The position numbers and the translations under genes were made by a program. The notes below the pieces were generated by a model that saw only the letters and a list, made by a program, of their open reading frames with translations, ran no database searches and was not told where the DNA came from. From assembly GCF_000768705.1 (NCBI RefSeq), contig NZ_AVPJ01000020.1:1-62032 (forward strand): a DNA stretch of 62,032 nt, given 5' to 3'. The stretch's first letter is position 1. Each line of letters starts with the position of its first letter. The DNA is from Knoellia sinensis KCTC 19936 (lineage in GTDB: Bacteria; Actinomycetota; Actinomycetes; Actinomycetales; Dermatophilaceae). This document shows, piece by piece, positions 28,338-36,976 of this stretch.

Positions 28338-28387
28338 AACTACGGCCTCTGGGTCATCGACCAGACGGAAGCGGCGAATGTGTCTGG
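28338..28387 (-). pseudogene. stranded 3' end of a serine hydrolase gene
   Basis: Read on the minus strand, these bases encode DTFAASVWSMTQRP and a TAG stop. The intact serine hydrolase at 36977-38704 ends DAFAASGWSMSRRQ and TAG. The two DNA segments agree at roughly four of five positions, with many differences at third codon positions, and the similarity stops abruptly on both sides. No start or body of a gene is present here. It therefore looks like the displaced original tail of the serine hydrolase gene, left beside murR when the 8.6 kb cluster came in. Confidence 0.7.
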
Positions 28388-28436
28388 CCCCGACGCCCCG
28401 CAGCGACGTGCTGCGCTTGGGTCCCGGGCCATGCGG

Positions 28437-28955
28437 TCACGAGGTCTGCCGCTGGAACGGTGTGGCCCGAGGCCAGAGGGATGGAGCCTCGACCCCGAGC
28501 GCGTCCGGCCCCGTTCCGCCTGCCTCGCCCATGGTCCGGCACAGCCGCGCCACCTCGACCCCCATCGGGTGCTCCCCGCGGGCGGCCGCGCGGATACCTT
28601 CGGGGATCTGGTCAGCCGGGTCGCCCTTGAGAAGGTAGCCCCAGGCCCCCGCCTCCGCGGAGTCGCGGATCAACGAGGGTGAGCACGACGCGCTCAGCAT
28701 CACGACTTTGACGGCGGGATGCTCCGCCAGGAGCGCACGAGTCGCGGAGATGCCGTCGACCCCCTTCAGGTCGGCTCCGTGCAGGTCGACATCCATCACC
28801 ACGACATCCGGGCGCAACTCTCCGGCCATCCTCACGGCCTCTTCTGCGTCACCCGTGGCACCGACGACGTCCAGGTCCCGCTCGATGGAGAGCAGTCGGG
28901 CCAAGGCCTCGCGGATCAAGGGGTGGTCGTCGACGAGCATGATCCTGATGACCAC
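28437..28955 (-). CDS. response regulator receiver protein without output domain
   Basis: A 172-residue product whose first ~125 residues are a NarL-type receiver: VIRIMLVDDHPLIREAL, the phospho-Asp in VVMDVDLHG, and Lys in GYLLKGDPADQ. Instead of the usual LuxR HTH it ends in about 45 residues without HTH character, next to the left edge of the inserted cluster. It may be a truncated regulator or act as a phosphate sink. It lies 130 bases downstream of the histidine kinase gene. Confidence 0.75.
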   Translation of the reverse strand: MVIRIMLVDDHPLIREALARLLSIERDLDVVGATGDAEEAVRMAGELRPDVVVMDVDLHGADLKGVDGISATRALLAEHPAVKVVMLSASCSPSLIRDSAEAGAWGYLLKGDPADQIPEGIRAAARGEHPMGVEVARLCRTMGEAGGTGPDALGVEAPSLWPRATPFQRQTS

Positions 28956-29084
28956 GGGGGCCTCCCGGGACTGGTGGGGTGGTGCGTCCTGTCGAGTCTC
29001 GCGCAGAAACCTTGGCCTGAGGTCTGGGAAGGCTGGGTGGTTGTCCGGTGGTCATCTGGGGCATCGAGCATGGGTTCGGCGTGG

Positions 29085-30443
29085 TCAGGTCCCCGCTGCC
29101 GCCACCGGGAAGCGGACGACCAACACGGTGCCACCCTCGTCGCGGGGACGAATGTCGAGTCGACCGCCGACGTCCTGGACGGTGTCATTGAGCAGTCGCA
29201 GGCCCAGGTGCCCTTCGGGGCTGTGTCCCGGCAGCTCGCCCGGGCCGCGCCCGTCATCCGCGACGCTCACGACGACCTCGGCACCCTCGGCCGCGAGGTC
29301 GACCAGCACCACCTTTGCCTCTGCGTGCTTGACGACGTTGCGAACTCCCTCGCGGATGATGCGGTAGGCCAGTCGGGCACTGGGGAGGGGCAGGTCGAGG
29401 TCTTCCTGGACGCGGACCTCGGCCCGCAGTCCAGCATCGTGGGCAGCGGTGCGCACCACCTGCTGCACCGCTTCGCCCAGCCGCTCGCCGTGGAGGTCCG
29501 GAGGGTAGATGTCGGTCATCAGCGACCGCAGGGCCTGCACGTTTCGCTGCACCAGATCAGTGGCCACCTGCAGCAGGGAGCGGGCCGTGTCGACGTCGCC
29601 GCCGGGCTCGAGATGGCGGGCTGCGACCGGAAGGGTGTAGCCCAGCCCGGAAAGTTCCTGCACCACCCCGTGGTGCAGGTCCTCGGCGACTCGACGTCGC
29701 TCCAGCTCCGAGGCCTGCAGGGCGTGCCGCATCATGACCCCCCGCTCGGACAGCGCCCACTCCACGCGCCTGCCCAGGGAGAGCGCCAAGGGCAGGACGG
29801 CGAGCAGCACGAGGGCCACCGAGCCCAGGATCAGCGGCAGGACACCCCGCAGGATGGCGTTGGCGTCATCTTCCATGGGCTCCGTCGGCAGATAGATCTC
29901 CACGACGATCGGTTGACCGTCAGAGCCGAAGGCGCCGACATAGACCTCCAGCGCCCTCCCCTGCTCGTCCGAGTTCTGCACGCCGGTCAGGTCCGTGAGT
30001 TCCGCGCGTGCCTCGCGGGTCCCGAAGAGGGCGACGACCTCCTCGGAGAGGTCGACGGTGCGACCGATGAGCTCGGGGTGCTCGGACCAGAGGATGCGAC
30101 CGCTCTCGTCCCAGATCCTGAGGTGCTGGACGGAGCCGTCACGCATCCGGCTGGTCATCACCTCGGTCAGTTGTGCGACGCCAGCGGGAGTGCCCGTGCG
30201 GACCTCGGCATCGATCAGAGGCGCCGCCAGCCTGTTCGTGAACTGGACAGCCTGGGTCCGGGCGTTGTCCAGCGACCTGGCGCGGGCGAGCTGGTCCGCG
30301 GCAACGAAGGCGAGTGCGGTGACGACGAGCCCCGAGAGCAGGCTGAGGAGAGCGAACCGCACCAGGGCGGGGCGCACGACCGACCCTGCGACTCGAGGGC
30401 CGTCTCGCGGGAACCTGGCGCGGTCAATGACGCGGCGGAGCAT
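29085..30443 (-). CDS. sensor histidine kinase with extracellular domain
   Basis: A 452-residue kinase. Two membrane helices (about 30-55 and 200-222) enclose an extracellular sensor of about 140 residues. The dimerisation domain has ERRRVAEDLHHGVVQELSG with the phospho-His, and the ATP domain ends with ADDGRGPG and HLGLRLLNDTV. The ATG at 30443 is used; the gene overlaps the end of the upstream response regulator by 20 bases, so the two are coupled. Ligand unknown; it probably controls this cluster. Confidence 0.88.
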   Translation of the reverse strand: MLRRVIDRARFPRDGPRVAGSVVRPALVRFALLSLLSGLVVTALAFVAADQLARARSLDNARTQAVQFTNRLAAPLIDAEVRTGTPAGVAQLTEVMTSRMRDGSVQHLRIWDESGRILWSEHPELIGRTVDLSEEVVALFGTREARAELTDLTGVQNSDEQGRALEVYVGAFGSDGQPIVVEIYLPTEPMEDDANAILRGVLPLILGSVALVLLAVLPLALSLGRRVEWALSERGVMMRHALQASELERRRVAEDLHHGVVQELSGLGYTLPVAARHLEPGGDVDTARSLLQVATDLVQRNVQALRSLMTDIYPPDLHGERLGEAVQQVVRTAAHDAGLRAEVRVQEDLDLPLPSARLAYRIIREGVRNVVKHAEAKVVLVDLAAEGAEVVVSVADDGRGPGELPGHSPEGHLGLRLLNDTVQDVGGRLDIRPRDEGGTVLVVRFPVAAAGT

Positions 30444-31092
30444 CAAGGAGTCCAAACGCGCCTGCGGCCACGACCGCCTCGAGTTGGGAGTGGGCCCCCA
30501 GCTTCGCCAGCAGCGCCTTCACGTAGCCGCGGCACGTGTGCACCGAGATCCCCAGCTCCCGGGCGATGTCGGAGACATGCCGACCCTCGGCCAAGAGTCG
30601 AAGGACGTGGGTCTCACGCGCGGTCAGGCTGGGGACGGGAGACGTGCGTCGAGCAGGATCCTGCTCGGCCATCAAGGTCCGGAGCAACCGGGGGTGCACA
30701 TAGAACGAGCCCCGGGTGGCGTGTCGGAGCCCACCGAGGAGATCTGGCAGAGAACCGTCCTTGGGCAGAAGCGCGCAGGCACCCACGACGGCAGCGCGAC
30801 GCATGACGGACGCATCCGCGTTTGCTGTCAGGACGACGACCAGCAGCCCGGGGTGCGAGGCCGTCAGTTCTTCGGTCAGGTCCAGACCGTTCTCACCACC
30901 GAGATCGACGTCCATCAGGACGACATCGGGAGCCTCGAGCGCAACCAGTCTCCGGGCCTCGGCCGACGTGTGTGCACTGCCGGCACAGACGAGGTCGTGC
31001 TCTCCGCCCAGTGCGAGGCACACGAGATCGGTGAACGTGCGATGGTCGTCAACCACCAGAACTCGAACTGGCGACGCCGACCTGCTCTCCAT
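30424..31092 (-). CDS. LuxR-type response regulator
   Basis: A 222-residue regulator: receiver with VRVLVVDDHRTF, phospho-Asp in VVLMDVDLGGENG and Lys in ALLPKDGS; HTH from LTARETHVLRLLAEG through VSDIARELGISVHTCRGYV. It is the first gene of the two-component set and is coupled to the kinase. The gene upstream (SARP regulator) is on the same strand with a 94-base gap, so it may have its own promoter there. Confidence 0.9.
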   Translation of the reverse strand: MESRSASPVRVLVVDDHRTFTDLVCLALGGEHDLVCAGSAHTSAEARRLVALEAPDVVLMDVDLGGENGLDLTEELTASHPGLLVVVLTANADASVMRRAAVVGACALLPKDGSLPDLLGGLRHATRGSFYVHPRLLRTLMAEQDPARRTSPVPSLTARETHVLRLLAEGRHVSDIARELGISVHTCRGYVKALLAKLGAHSQLEAVVAAGAFGLLDAPPRH

Positions 31093-31186
31093 TCGTGCCC
31101 CTGCGTGCTCTGCCCCGTGGAAGCGGCGCCAACCGACGAGTGGGTGCGCCGAGAGTGTGTCGTGGAGAGTCCCTCGCCAACTGCGC

Positions 31187-32131
31187 TCAGGCTACCAGCG
31201 CCCGTTGTCCCGGGTCGATGACTTGGGTCCATTCGGAGGCTGCCGCGGTGAGCTGTTCGGACAGCCGCCCCCAGCCGGGATCGCCACGTGGAGCGTCCAC
31301 GTGCGGGAGCGACGCGACCGCCTGCTGCAGCAGGCGCAGCAGCATTCCCACCTCTTCCCGGGCGGTGAGGCCCGAGTTGGCCTGCGACTGGTCGTGGAGC
31401 ACGTCGAGATAGAGGTCGGTTGTTTCCTGGGACGGGTCGACTCCCAGCTGGTCCGCCAGCAGGTCGCGCAGTTCGAAGTAGTCGCGCAGCGCCTCGGCAC
31501 CACGGCCGGTGGAACGCAGCGCCTGCATGTGAGTCCGCCAGCCCTCTTCGGTGAGGCGGTCGTGGGCGATGGCCGACTGGGCGTGTCTGGCGGCAGCGTC
31601 CACCCTGCCGAGGGCCAGGGCATGGGACGCGGCGAGGTTGGCGGCGCCCACCAGTTCGGGCAGGAAGCGTTCACGCTCCGCGATCGCCCAGCTGGCGTAG
31701 TTCTCGTCCGCCAGCAGGTCGCCAGTCACCAGGTCGAGCGCCCCCTCGAGCCAGCTGAGAGCCTCCGCCTTGTCGGCGTCCTGCGCACCGGCCGCCCGGA
31801 CCAACGCCCGGAAGGACGTCAGGTCGACGCCACAGGTGTCCGGGTCGAGGCGATAGCCCTGTCGCACCGTGACCACGCCGCCGCCCCGGCTGCCGGCCTC
31901 ACGGAGGCTGCGACGCAGCACGCACACGTAGCTCTCCAGGGTTCCGAGATAGCTCCTTGGCGGCTGACCGTCCCAGAGCAGCTCGGCCAATCGCTCCTTG
32001 GACACCGCGGCTCCGTCGGCGATCGCCAGGATCTGGAGGATCTGACGTGGCTTGACGCCGCCCAGCCGATCGGCCCCCAGGTCGCCCTCTTGGGTGGCGA
32101 CTCTCATCTGTCCGAAAATGGTGATCTGCAT
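31187..32131 (-). CDS. SARP/BTAD-type transcriptional activator
   Basis: A 314-residue regulator of the SARP/AfsR-like class. The N-terminal winged helix (about 1-95) reads MQITIFGQMRV...RQILQILAIADGAAVSKERLAELLWDG and ends GYRLDP; a BTAD all-helical domain follows (about 100-250: SFRALVRAAG, HMQALRSTGRGAEALRDYFELRDLL). SARPs bind direct repeats and switch on secondary metabolite or developmental genes, usually neighbours. Here the neighbours are a large secreted protein and a multicopper oxidase. Three hairpins lie just upstream. Confidence 0.87.
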   Translation of the reverse strand: MQITIFGQMRVATQEGDLGADRLGGVKPRQILQILAIADGAAVSKERLAELLWDGQPPRSYLGTLESYVCVLRRSLREAGSRGGGVVTVRQGYRLDPDTCGVDLTSFRALVRAAGAQDADKAEALSWLEGALDLVTGDLLADENYASWAIAERERFLPELVGAANLAASHALALGRVDAAARHAQSAIAHDRLTEEGWRTHMQALRSTGRGAEALRDYFELRDLLADQLGVDPSQETTDLYLDVLHDQSQANSGLTAREEVGMLLRLLQQAVASLPHVDAPRGDPGWGRLSEQLTAAASEWTQVIDPGQRALVA

Positions 32132-32144
32132 GTCCCCTGCACCT

Positions 32145-32180
32145 CACTGGTCCTGCTCCCTCTCCGGAGCAGGACCAGTG
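32145..32180. terminator. perfect 15-base hairpin upstream of the SARP gene
   Basis: CACTGGTCCTGCTCC (32145-32159) pairs perfectly with 32166-32180 over a 6-base loop. It lies 14 bases upstream of the SARP start and downstream of the large secreted protein gene, so it can end that transcript or act as an operator or attenuator for the SARP gene. A weaker GC hairpin (CAGGGC / GCCCTG) follows at about 32193-32211. Confidence 0.65.
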
Positions 32181-32220
32181 TGTGTGTCACTGGCAGGGCC
32201 TCGGCAGCCCTGCCTCGGGG

Positions 32221-32252
32221 GGTCTGGACCCCCAAGATTGGGGGTCCAGACC
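32221..32252. terminator. perfect 15-base hairpin after the secreted protein gene
   Basis: GGTCTGGACCCCCAA (32221-32235) pairs perfectly with TTGGGGGTCCAGACC (32238-32252), loop 2 bases. It begins about 10 bases after the stop of the leftward secreted protein gene, the position of a terminator. Confidence 0.7.
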
Positions 32253-32262
32253 TCGGATCGGA

Positions 32263-34488
32263 CTACCGCCGTCGGAACGTGGCTCCGGTGATGCTGCCTC
32301 CGACGGCACTGACGACGCTGGTGGTCGTCGTACCCGCGGTGGGCACCACGGAACCGGCGCCTCGGAAGCTCCACGCGCCCGTCGCATCGACCGTCGCGAA
32401 GCCCAACACCTGCCCCGTCAGGTCGCGGCCGAGGACGACTGCCACCCTCTGGCCGGCGACGATGTTGGACGTTCCCGCCACGCGCCACTCACGGCCCGCG
32501 CGGAACTCGTTGGTCGTGATCGTCAGGGTTTCCTGGGCCGGCGACACCGTGATCTCGTCGGTCGACTGCTGGCCGCCCTGGCCCGTGATCGTCAGCCGCA
32601 CCACGACGGGTTCGTTCGTGGTCGCGTATGACGGGTTCGGCCCGGTCGTGCTGGTGGGCAGGGCCATCCGTGGGAACACGAACGACGGGGTCGCCGTGGT
32701 GGCGCCAGCCAGCGTCACCGAGGGGCCGCTGACCTGGGACCACGCGTAGTCGTCGACGAGGGTGCTTCCGGCTCCGTCGAGCCGGACCGTCGCGCCGCGC
32801 GGGACCGTCTGGTCCTCACCCGCATCGGCCGTCGGCGCCGGCGGCGGCTCCGAGGGATCGGGCACCACCACGTTGGCGGTCACGACCACCGGCGCGCTGG
32901 TCCCGGCCGGCCCGGTCACCACGAGCTCGAAGGCGAGAGGCCCTGCGACGGGCGGCGCGTTGAACGTCGCCACCGCCTCGGCTGAGCCGGTCAGCGTCAC
33001 GCGGTTCTCGTCGGTCACGGGCACCTCGGTGCCTCCGGCCGAGGCCGGAACCTGCCGCCAGGCGTAGGAGGTGATGGTGCCGGTGGAACCGGTCCCCGTC
33101 AGCGTCACCCGTTGTGCGGGAGCCGCATCGACCGGGCTCGCGAAGCCGGCCGCGATGGGTGCGTCGGCCTGCATGCCCGCACCGGTGGCGGTGACCGGAG
33201 CCGTCGCAGAGCCGCCCTTGTCGGAGGTCACCTTCACCGTCGCGGTCGGCGCCACGGTGGTGATGGTCGCCGTCCCGTCGACCAGGGATGTCCCCATGAC
33301 TGTGAGCCGACCCGGGGTGGTGTCCTGGTCACTCGAGGACGCCGAGACGGTGAGGGCGTCGGTGTCGGCGTCATAGGTCGCCCGGGTGATGGTCACGACG
33401 TCCGTGAGGGCGGCCTGCTTCACCGCCACCGGCTTGTCGCCGAGGTTCGCGACGGTGACTGACTTGCCGTCGGCCGCTTGGTCGATGGCGACGCGTCCGT
33501 AGTAGACGCCACGGTCACCCTCCAGGCCCGTGGCGATGAAGCCCAGCCCATTGTCACGCACCTCGATCGACTGACCAGCGTCGGACGTCGCATAGATGTC
33601 GACGAAGCCCTTGCCGTCCGCGCCCACGGCGTACGTGGCTGCCTGGACGTCGACACCCGCGTTGGTCGCGTGTCGACCCTGGACGCTGAACAGGTCCGTG
33701 CGTGCCAGCTCGGCCCAGGTGCCATCGTCGTTGCGCCGCTCCACGGACACGTAGTTCGTGCCGTACGGACTGCCAACCACCCGGTGCTCAACGCTGGGGT
33801 CACCCACATATCCGGCGGGCGCAGCGGGCGCCACCTCGGGGTCCCACTTGAGGAAGGGTCCGATGCGGCTGGTCAACGCCTGACCGAAGAGTCCAGGAGT
33901 GGTCCCGATGTCCTCGGTGAAGTTGATGCCTTCGCCCGCGGCGTCGAACTGGTCCACGCCGTAGGGGTGGGTCACGCGGTATGTCCCGTCAGCGATGACC
34001 CTGTCCCTGATGCGGACCCGGCCGAAGACCATCTGGTCGCCGTCGACGACCACTTCGTTCGCCCACGCGCCCTCGAGGTCCATGCTGACCGTCATGTTGA
34101 CGCCGGTGCCCGTGACCGTCGAGCTGGCGAGCTGGTAGAAGATCTCGCCGGGGAAGTTGTCGGGGAAGGACACCGGCGCGTCGGGGTTGGGGACCTCGTC
34201 GGGCAGTGCCGAGCACAGCGGGTCGTCCAGGGTGGTGCAGGGTTCCAGTCGGATGCCGTTGCTGTCGCGATACCAGGTGGGGAAGCCGTGTTCGGAGGAG
34301 GTCGGACCGACCTCGACCAGACGACCAGTTCGGACCTTGAGGGTTCCGTCCGGCTCGGTCGGCGCGATGGGCACACCCTGGGCGCTCGTGGCCAGGGACA
34401 CGACGAACAGGGCCGCGATCACTGCGGCGAAGGTGCGGTTGCGAGGGCGCCGGTGAACACCGGCCCCTCGCACTGTGGGTAGTGCCAT
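32263..34488 (-). CDS. large secreted beta-rich protein with PKD-like domains
   Basis: A 741-residue exported protein. A signal peptide (about 16-38, cleavage near AQG-VP) precedes a unique region of about 300 residues (with EIFYQLASSTVTGTGVNMTVSMDL and a paired-Cys segment), then a region with VTITRATYDADTDALTVSASSSD. Two PKD-like modules follow: one around SPVDAAPAQRVTLTGTGS...TSYAWRQVP and one around ADAGEDQTVPRGATVRLDGAGS...DYAWSQVSG. A last beta-rich domain ends the protein. No sortase motif or anchor helix is seen, so it is probably released or bound non-covalently. It is divergent from the multicopper oxidase. Function unknown; a surface or matrix role is inference. ATG 34488 has GAGGAG upstream. 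Confidence 0.75.
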   Translation of the reverse strand: MALPTVRGAGVHRRPRNRTFAAVIAALFVVSLATSAQGVPIAPTEPDGTLKVRTGRLVEVGPTSSEHGFPTWYRDSNGIRLEPCTTLDDPLCSALPDEVPNPDAPVSFPDNFPGEIFYQLASSTVTGTGVNMTVSMDLEGAWANEVVVDGDQMVFGRVRIRDRVIADGTYRVTHPYGVDQFDAAGEGINFTEDIGTTPGLFGQALTSRIGPFLKWDPEVAPAAPAGYVGDPSVEHRVVGSPYGTNYVSVERRNDDGTWAELARTDLFSVQGRHATNAGVDVQAATYAVGADGKGFVDIYATSDAGQSIEVRDNGLGFIATGLEGDRGVYYGRVAIDQAADGKSVTVANLGDKPVAVKQAALTDVVTITRATYDADTDALTVSASSSDQDTTPGRLTVMGTSLVDGTATITTVAPTATVKVTSDKGGSATAPVTATGAGMQADAPIAAGFASPVDAAPAQRVTLTGTGSTGTITSYAWRQVPASAGGTEVPVTDENRVTLTGSAEAVATFNAPPVAGPLAFELVVTGPAGTSAPVVVTANVVVPDPSEPPPAPTADAGEDQTVPRGATVRLDGAGSTLVDDYAWSQVSGPSVTLAGATTATPSFVFPRMALPTSTTGPNPSYATTNEPVVVRLTITGQGGQQSTDEITVSPAQETLTITTNEFRAGREWRVAGTSNIVAGQRVAVVLGRDLTGQVLGFATVDATGAWSFRGAGSVVPTAGTTTTSVVSAVGGSITGATFRRR

Positions 34489-34553
34489 GGTTCCCAACTC
34501 CTCATTGGCGGCCGAAGCCTCGGTGTGCGGTCGTTGTGCAGCATCCGAGGAGC

Positions 34554-34610
34554 GCCTTGGGCTTTCCTTGTCGACCTCGAGGATGTCCCGGCCCAAGGAG
34601 AGCCCAAGGC
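34554..34610. promoter_or_regulatory. inverted repeat in the divergent promoter of the cluster
   Basis: GCCTTGGGCTTTCCTTG (34554-34570) matches the inverse of 34594-34610 at 16 of 17 positions, and the 23-base centre contains CCTCGAGG. It sits in the 224-base region between the divergent secreted-protein and multicopper-oxidase genes, so it is a good candidate for an operator controlling both. Which cluster regulator would bind is not known. Confidence 0.6.
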
Positions 34611-34712
34611 CTGTCGCGCAGCCTGTGCTCGTCGGGCAGTGGAATCGGCCGCACGACAGCCGATCCCGATGTGCAAGGGCGCAGGACTGCCCAAGCGAGG
34701 AAGGGAAGAGCA

Positions 34713-36419
34713 ATGACGGAACTGACGCGTCGCGAGATGTTGAAGCTCGGTGGGTTCGGCGCCGGCGTGACTGCACTCGGACTGACGGTGCCCCTGGGCG
34801 AGACGGCCAGCACCTCGGACTGGATCAGCACCTCGGCGAAGCCGGCGCGATTCGCGCGGCGGCTCCCGATCCCGGTGCCGGTCACTCCGACCCCCATGAC
34901 CGACGAGCACGGCGACTACCTGCTCTACGAGATCACGGAGCAGTCGACGTCAACGCAGCTGTTGGACCCGGGAGCGCCCCTCACCCAGGTGTTCGGATAC
35001 GCCGCCGCCGGAGCAGCGCCGACGGTGCCCGGCCCGCTCATCAAGGTCGACCAGAACACGCGCGTGCGGCTGCGGGTGTCCAACGACCTGCCCCCGATCC
35101 ACCCGACCTTCGGCTACGAAGTGGCCACCTCGGTCCACCTGCACGGGTCGGCGTCGCTCCCGCAGTACGACGGGTACGCGGACGACCTCACCGGCCCCGG
35201 TCAGGCCAAGGACTACTGGTATCCGAACCATCAGGGCCCACGGACGATGTGGTACCACGACCACGGTGCACACCAGACCGCGACCAACGTCTACAGCGGT
35301 CTCGTCGCGCAGTACCACGTGCAGAACCCGTGGGAGAAGGAGAACCTCCCGCAGGGCAAGTACGACGTCCCGCTCACGATCGGCGACGCGATGTTCGCCA
35401 AGAACGGGTCGCTGGCCTACATGGACCGCGATCACAACGGGCTCTACGGCGACGTGATCACCGTGAACGGTGTGCCCTGGCCCTTCTTCGAGGTGGAGCG
35501 TCGCTTCTACCGGTTCCGGATCCTGATGGCCACGCTGTCGCGCTCCATGAACCTGCGCTTCGTCAACACCCGCACCGGCGCCACCCTGCCCGCCTTTGTC
35601 GTGGCCACGGACGGTGGACTGACGACGCCACAACCCATCACGAGCTGGCGGCACGGCGGCGCCGAGCGCTACGAGATCATGGTCGACTTCGCGGGCTGTC
35701 GGATCGGCGACCGGGTCGAGCTGCGCAACTCGAGCAACAAGAACAACCGCGACTTCATCCACACCGGCAAGGTGCTGCAGCTACGGGTGACCTCCGAGCC
35801 GACCGACACCCGATGGAACTCCGTGCCGACGCCGCCGAGCAGCGAGTTGCACGAGGTGATGTCGGCACCACGATCGGCCGCCCTCCGGACCCGCGACATC
35901 GACCTCGAGCACGACGACGAGACCAACGTGTTCATGATCAACGGCATGACGTGGGAGGAGGTGCGTGATGCCGGCTGGAACGTGTTCACCGACGAGAGTG
36001 GCTCCCCACCTCGCCCCGGCGACTACGAGATCTGGCGGATTGAGAACAACTCCGGCGGCTGGTTCCACCCGATGCACATCCACCTGGTGGATTTCCGGAT
36101 CCTCAGTCGTCGAGGAGGCTCCGGCCGGGTCCAGCCATGGGAGAAAGGCCCCAAGGATGTCGTCTACGTCGGTGAGGGTGAGGAGATCGAGGTGCTCGTG
36201 CACTACGCCATGCCCCCCGCCCAGTACCCGGACGGTCGCTCGACCGGACAGGCCGGCGCGAACGGCCACCTGGGTGGCCGCTACATGATCCACTGCCACA
36301 ATCTCGCGCACGAGGACCACGACATGATGGGCCAGTTCGTCGTGGCCGCAGCCGACGGCACGGTCGACCTGTCCTCCGGTGCCCCCAACCACCCGGTCTA
36401 CGCAGCGCCACCACAGTGA
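34713..36419 (+). CDS. multicopper oxidase (CotA/bilirubin oxidase-like)
   Basis: A 568-residue laccase-like oxidase. The N-terminus has a Tat-type signal (TRREMLKLGGFGAG). The copper-binding motifs are complete: HLHG (142-145), WYHDH (180-184), HPMHIH and the C-terminal HCHNLAHEDHDMM that holds type 1 and trinuclear copper ligands, with Met as the axial residue. The three-domain length and sequence style match CotA, bilirubin oxidases and phenoxazinone synthase. Substrates could be phenolics, pigments or metals. The start is ATG 34713 behind AAGGGAAG. A signal peptidase gene follows after 7 bases. Confidence 0.92.
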   Translation: MTELTRREMLKLGGFGAGVTALGLTVPLGETASTSDWISTSAKPARFARRLPIPVPVTPTPMTDEHGDYLLYEITEQSTSTQLLDPGAPLTQVFGYAAAGAAPTVPGPLIKVDQNTRVRLRVSNDLPPIHPTFGYEVATSVHLHGSASLPQYDGYADDLTGPGQAKDYWYPNHQGPRTMWYHDHGAHQTATNVYSGLVAQYHVQNPWEKENLPQGKYDVPLTIGDAMFAKNGSLAYMDRDHNGLYGDVITVNGVPWPFFEVERRFYRFRILMATLSRSMNLRFVNTRTGATLPAFVVATDGGLTTPQPITSWRHGGAERYEIMVDFAGCRIGDRVELRNSSNKNNRDFIHTGKVLQLRVTSEPTDTRWNSVPTPPSSELHEVMSAPRSAALRTRDIDLEHDDETNVFMINGMTWEEVRDAGWNVFTDESGSPPRPGDYEIWRIENNSGGWFHPMHIHLVDFRILSRRGGSGRVQPWEKGPKDVVYVGEGEEIEVLVHYAMPPAQYPDGRSTGQAGANGHLGGRYMIHCHNLAHEDHDMMGQFVVAAADGTVDLSSGAPNHPVYAAPPQ

Positions 36420-36426
36420 CCTCGCG

Positions 36427-36939
36427 ATGAAGGTGCACAAGCCCCTTCGGATGTCCCCGCGTGTGGGCACGGCCCTGGCGATCCTCATGCTGGTCGTCGG
36501 CGTCTCCCTGGTCCGGGCCTTCGTGGCCGTGCCCGTGCGGGTCGCGTCGGCCAGCATGGAGCCCACCCTCGGCACGGGCGACGTCGTCCTGGTGTCGCGG
36601 ACGACGCCGCGGATCGACGACGTGCAGCGATGGGACCTCGTCGTCTTCGACGACCCCTCGAAGCATCGCCGGACCATCAAGCGGGTGATCGGGCTCCCGG
36701 GCGAGGCGATCGTGGTGCTCGACGGCGTGCTCCACATCGATGGCGAACCGGTCAAGGAGTCATGGGTCGACCCGGCAACGGTGGACGGCTCCTTCACTCG
36801 AACCTTCCACGTCCCCGACGACGAGGTCTTCCTGCTGGGGGACAACCGGGGCAACTCCGTCGACTCCCGCGACTTCGGTTCTCTCCCCGCAGCCGCCCTC
36901 GAGGGCCGGGTGGTGGTGAAACTCCTGCCCCTCTGGTGA
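36427..36939 (+). CDS. type I signal peptidase
   Basis: A 170-residue signal peptidase I with one N-terminal membrane helix (about 13-35). The catalytic Ser43 is in SASMEPT and the general base Lys85 in RRTIKRVIGLPG; the C-terminal GDNRGNSVDSRDFG box is present. It is short, as for Gram-positive SipS-type enzymes. Being coupled to the oxidase and near the large secreted protein, it may be dedicated to cargo of this cluster. It is the last gene before the right-hand junction at about 36.98 kb. Confidence 0.9.
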   Translation: MKVHKPLRMSPRVGTALAILMLVVGVSLVRAFVAVPVRVASASMEPTLGTGDVVLVSRTTPRIDDVQRWDLVVFDDPSKHRRTIKRVIGLPGEAIVVLDGVLHIDGEPVKESWVDPATVDGSFTRTFHVPDDEVFLLGDNRGNSVDSRDFGSLPAAALEGRVVVKLLPLW

Positions 36940-36976
36940 CCAGCCGCCGCGCGGAGGCGGCGCGGACGAGCCGCCC

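Noticed and set aside
28331-28436. The missing HTH of the receiver protein in another frame
   Set aside because: None of the minus-strand frames in this spacer shows a LuxR HTH pattern; one instead encodes the serine hydrolase tail.
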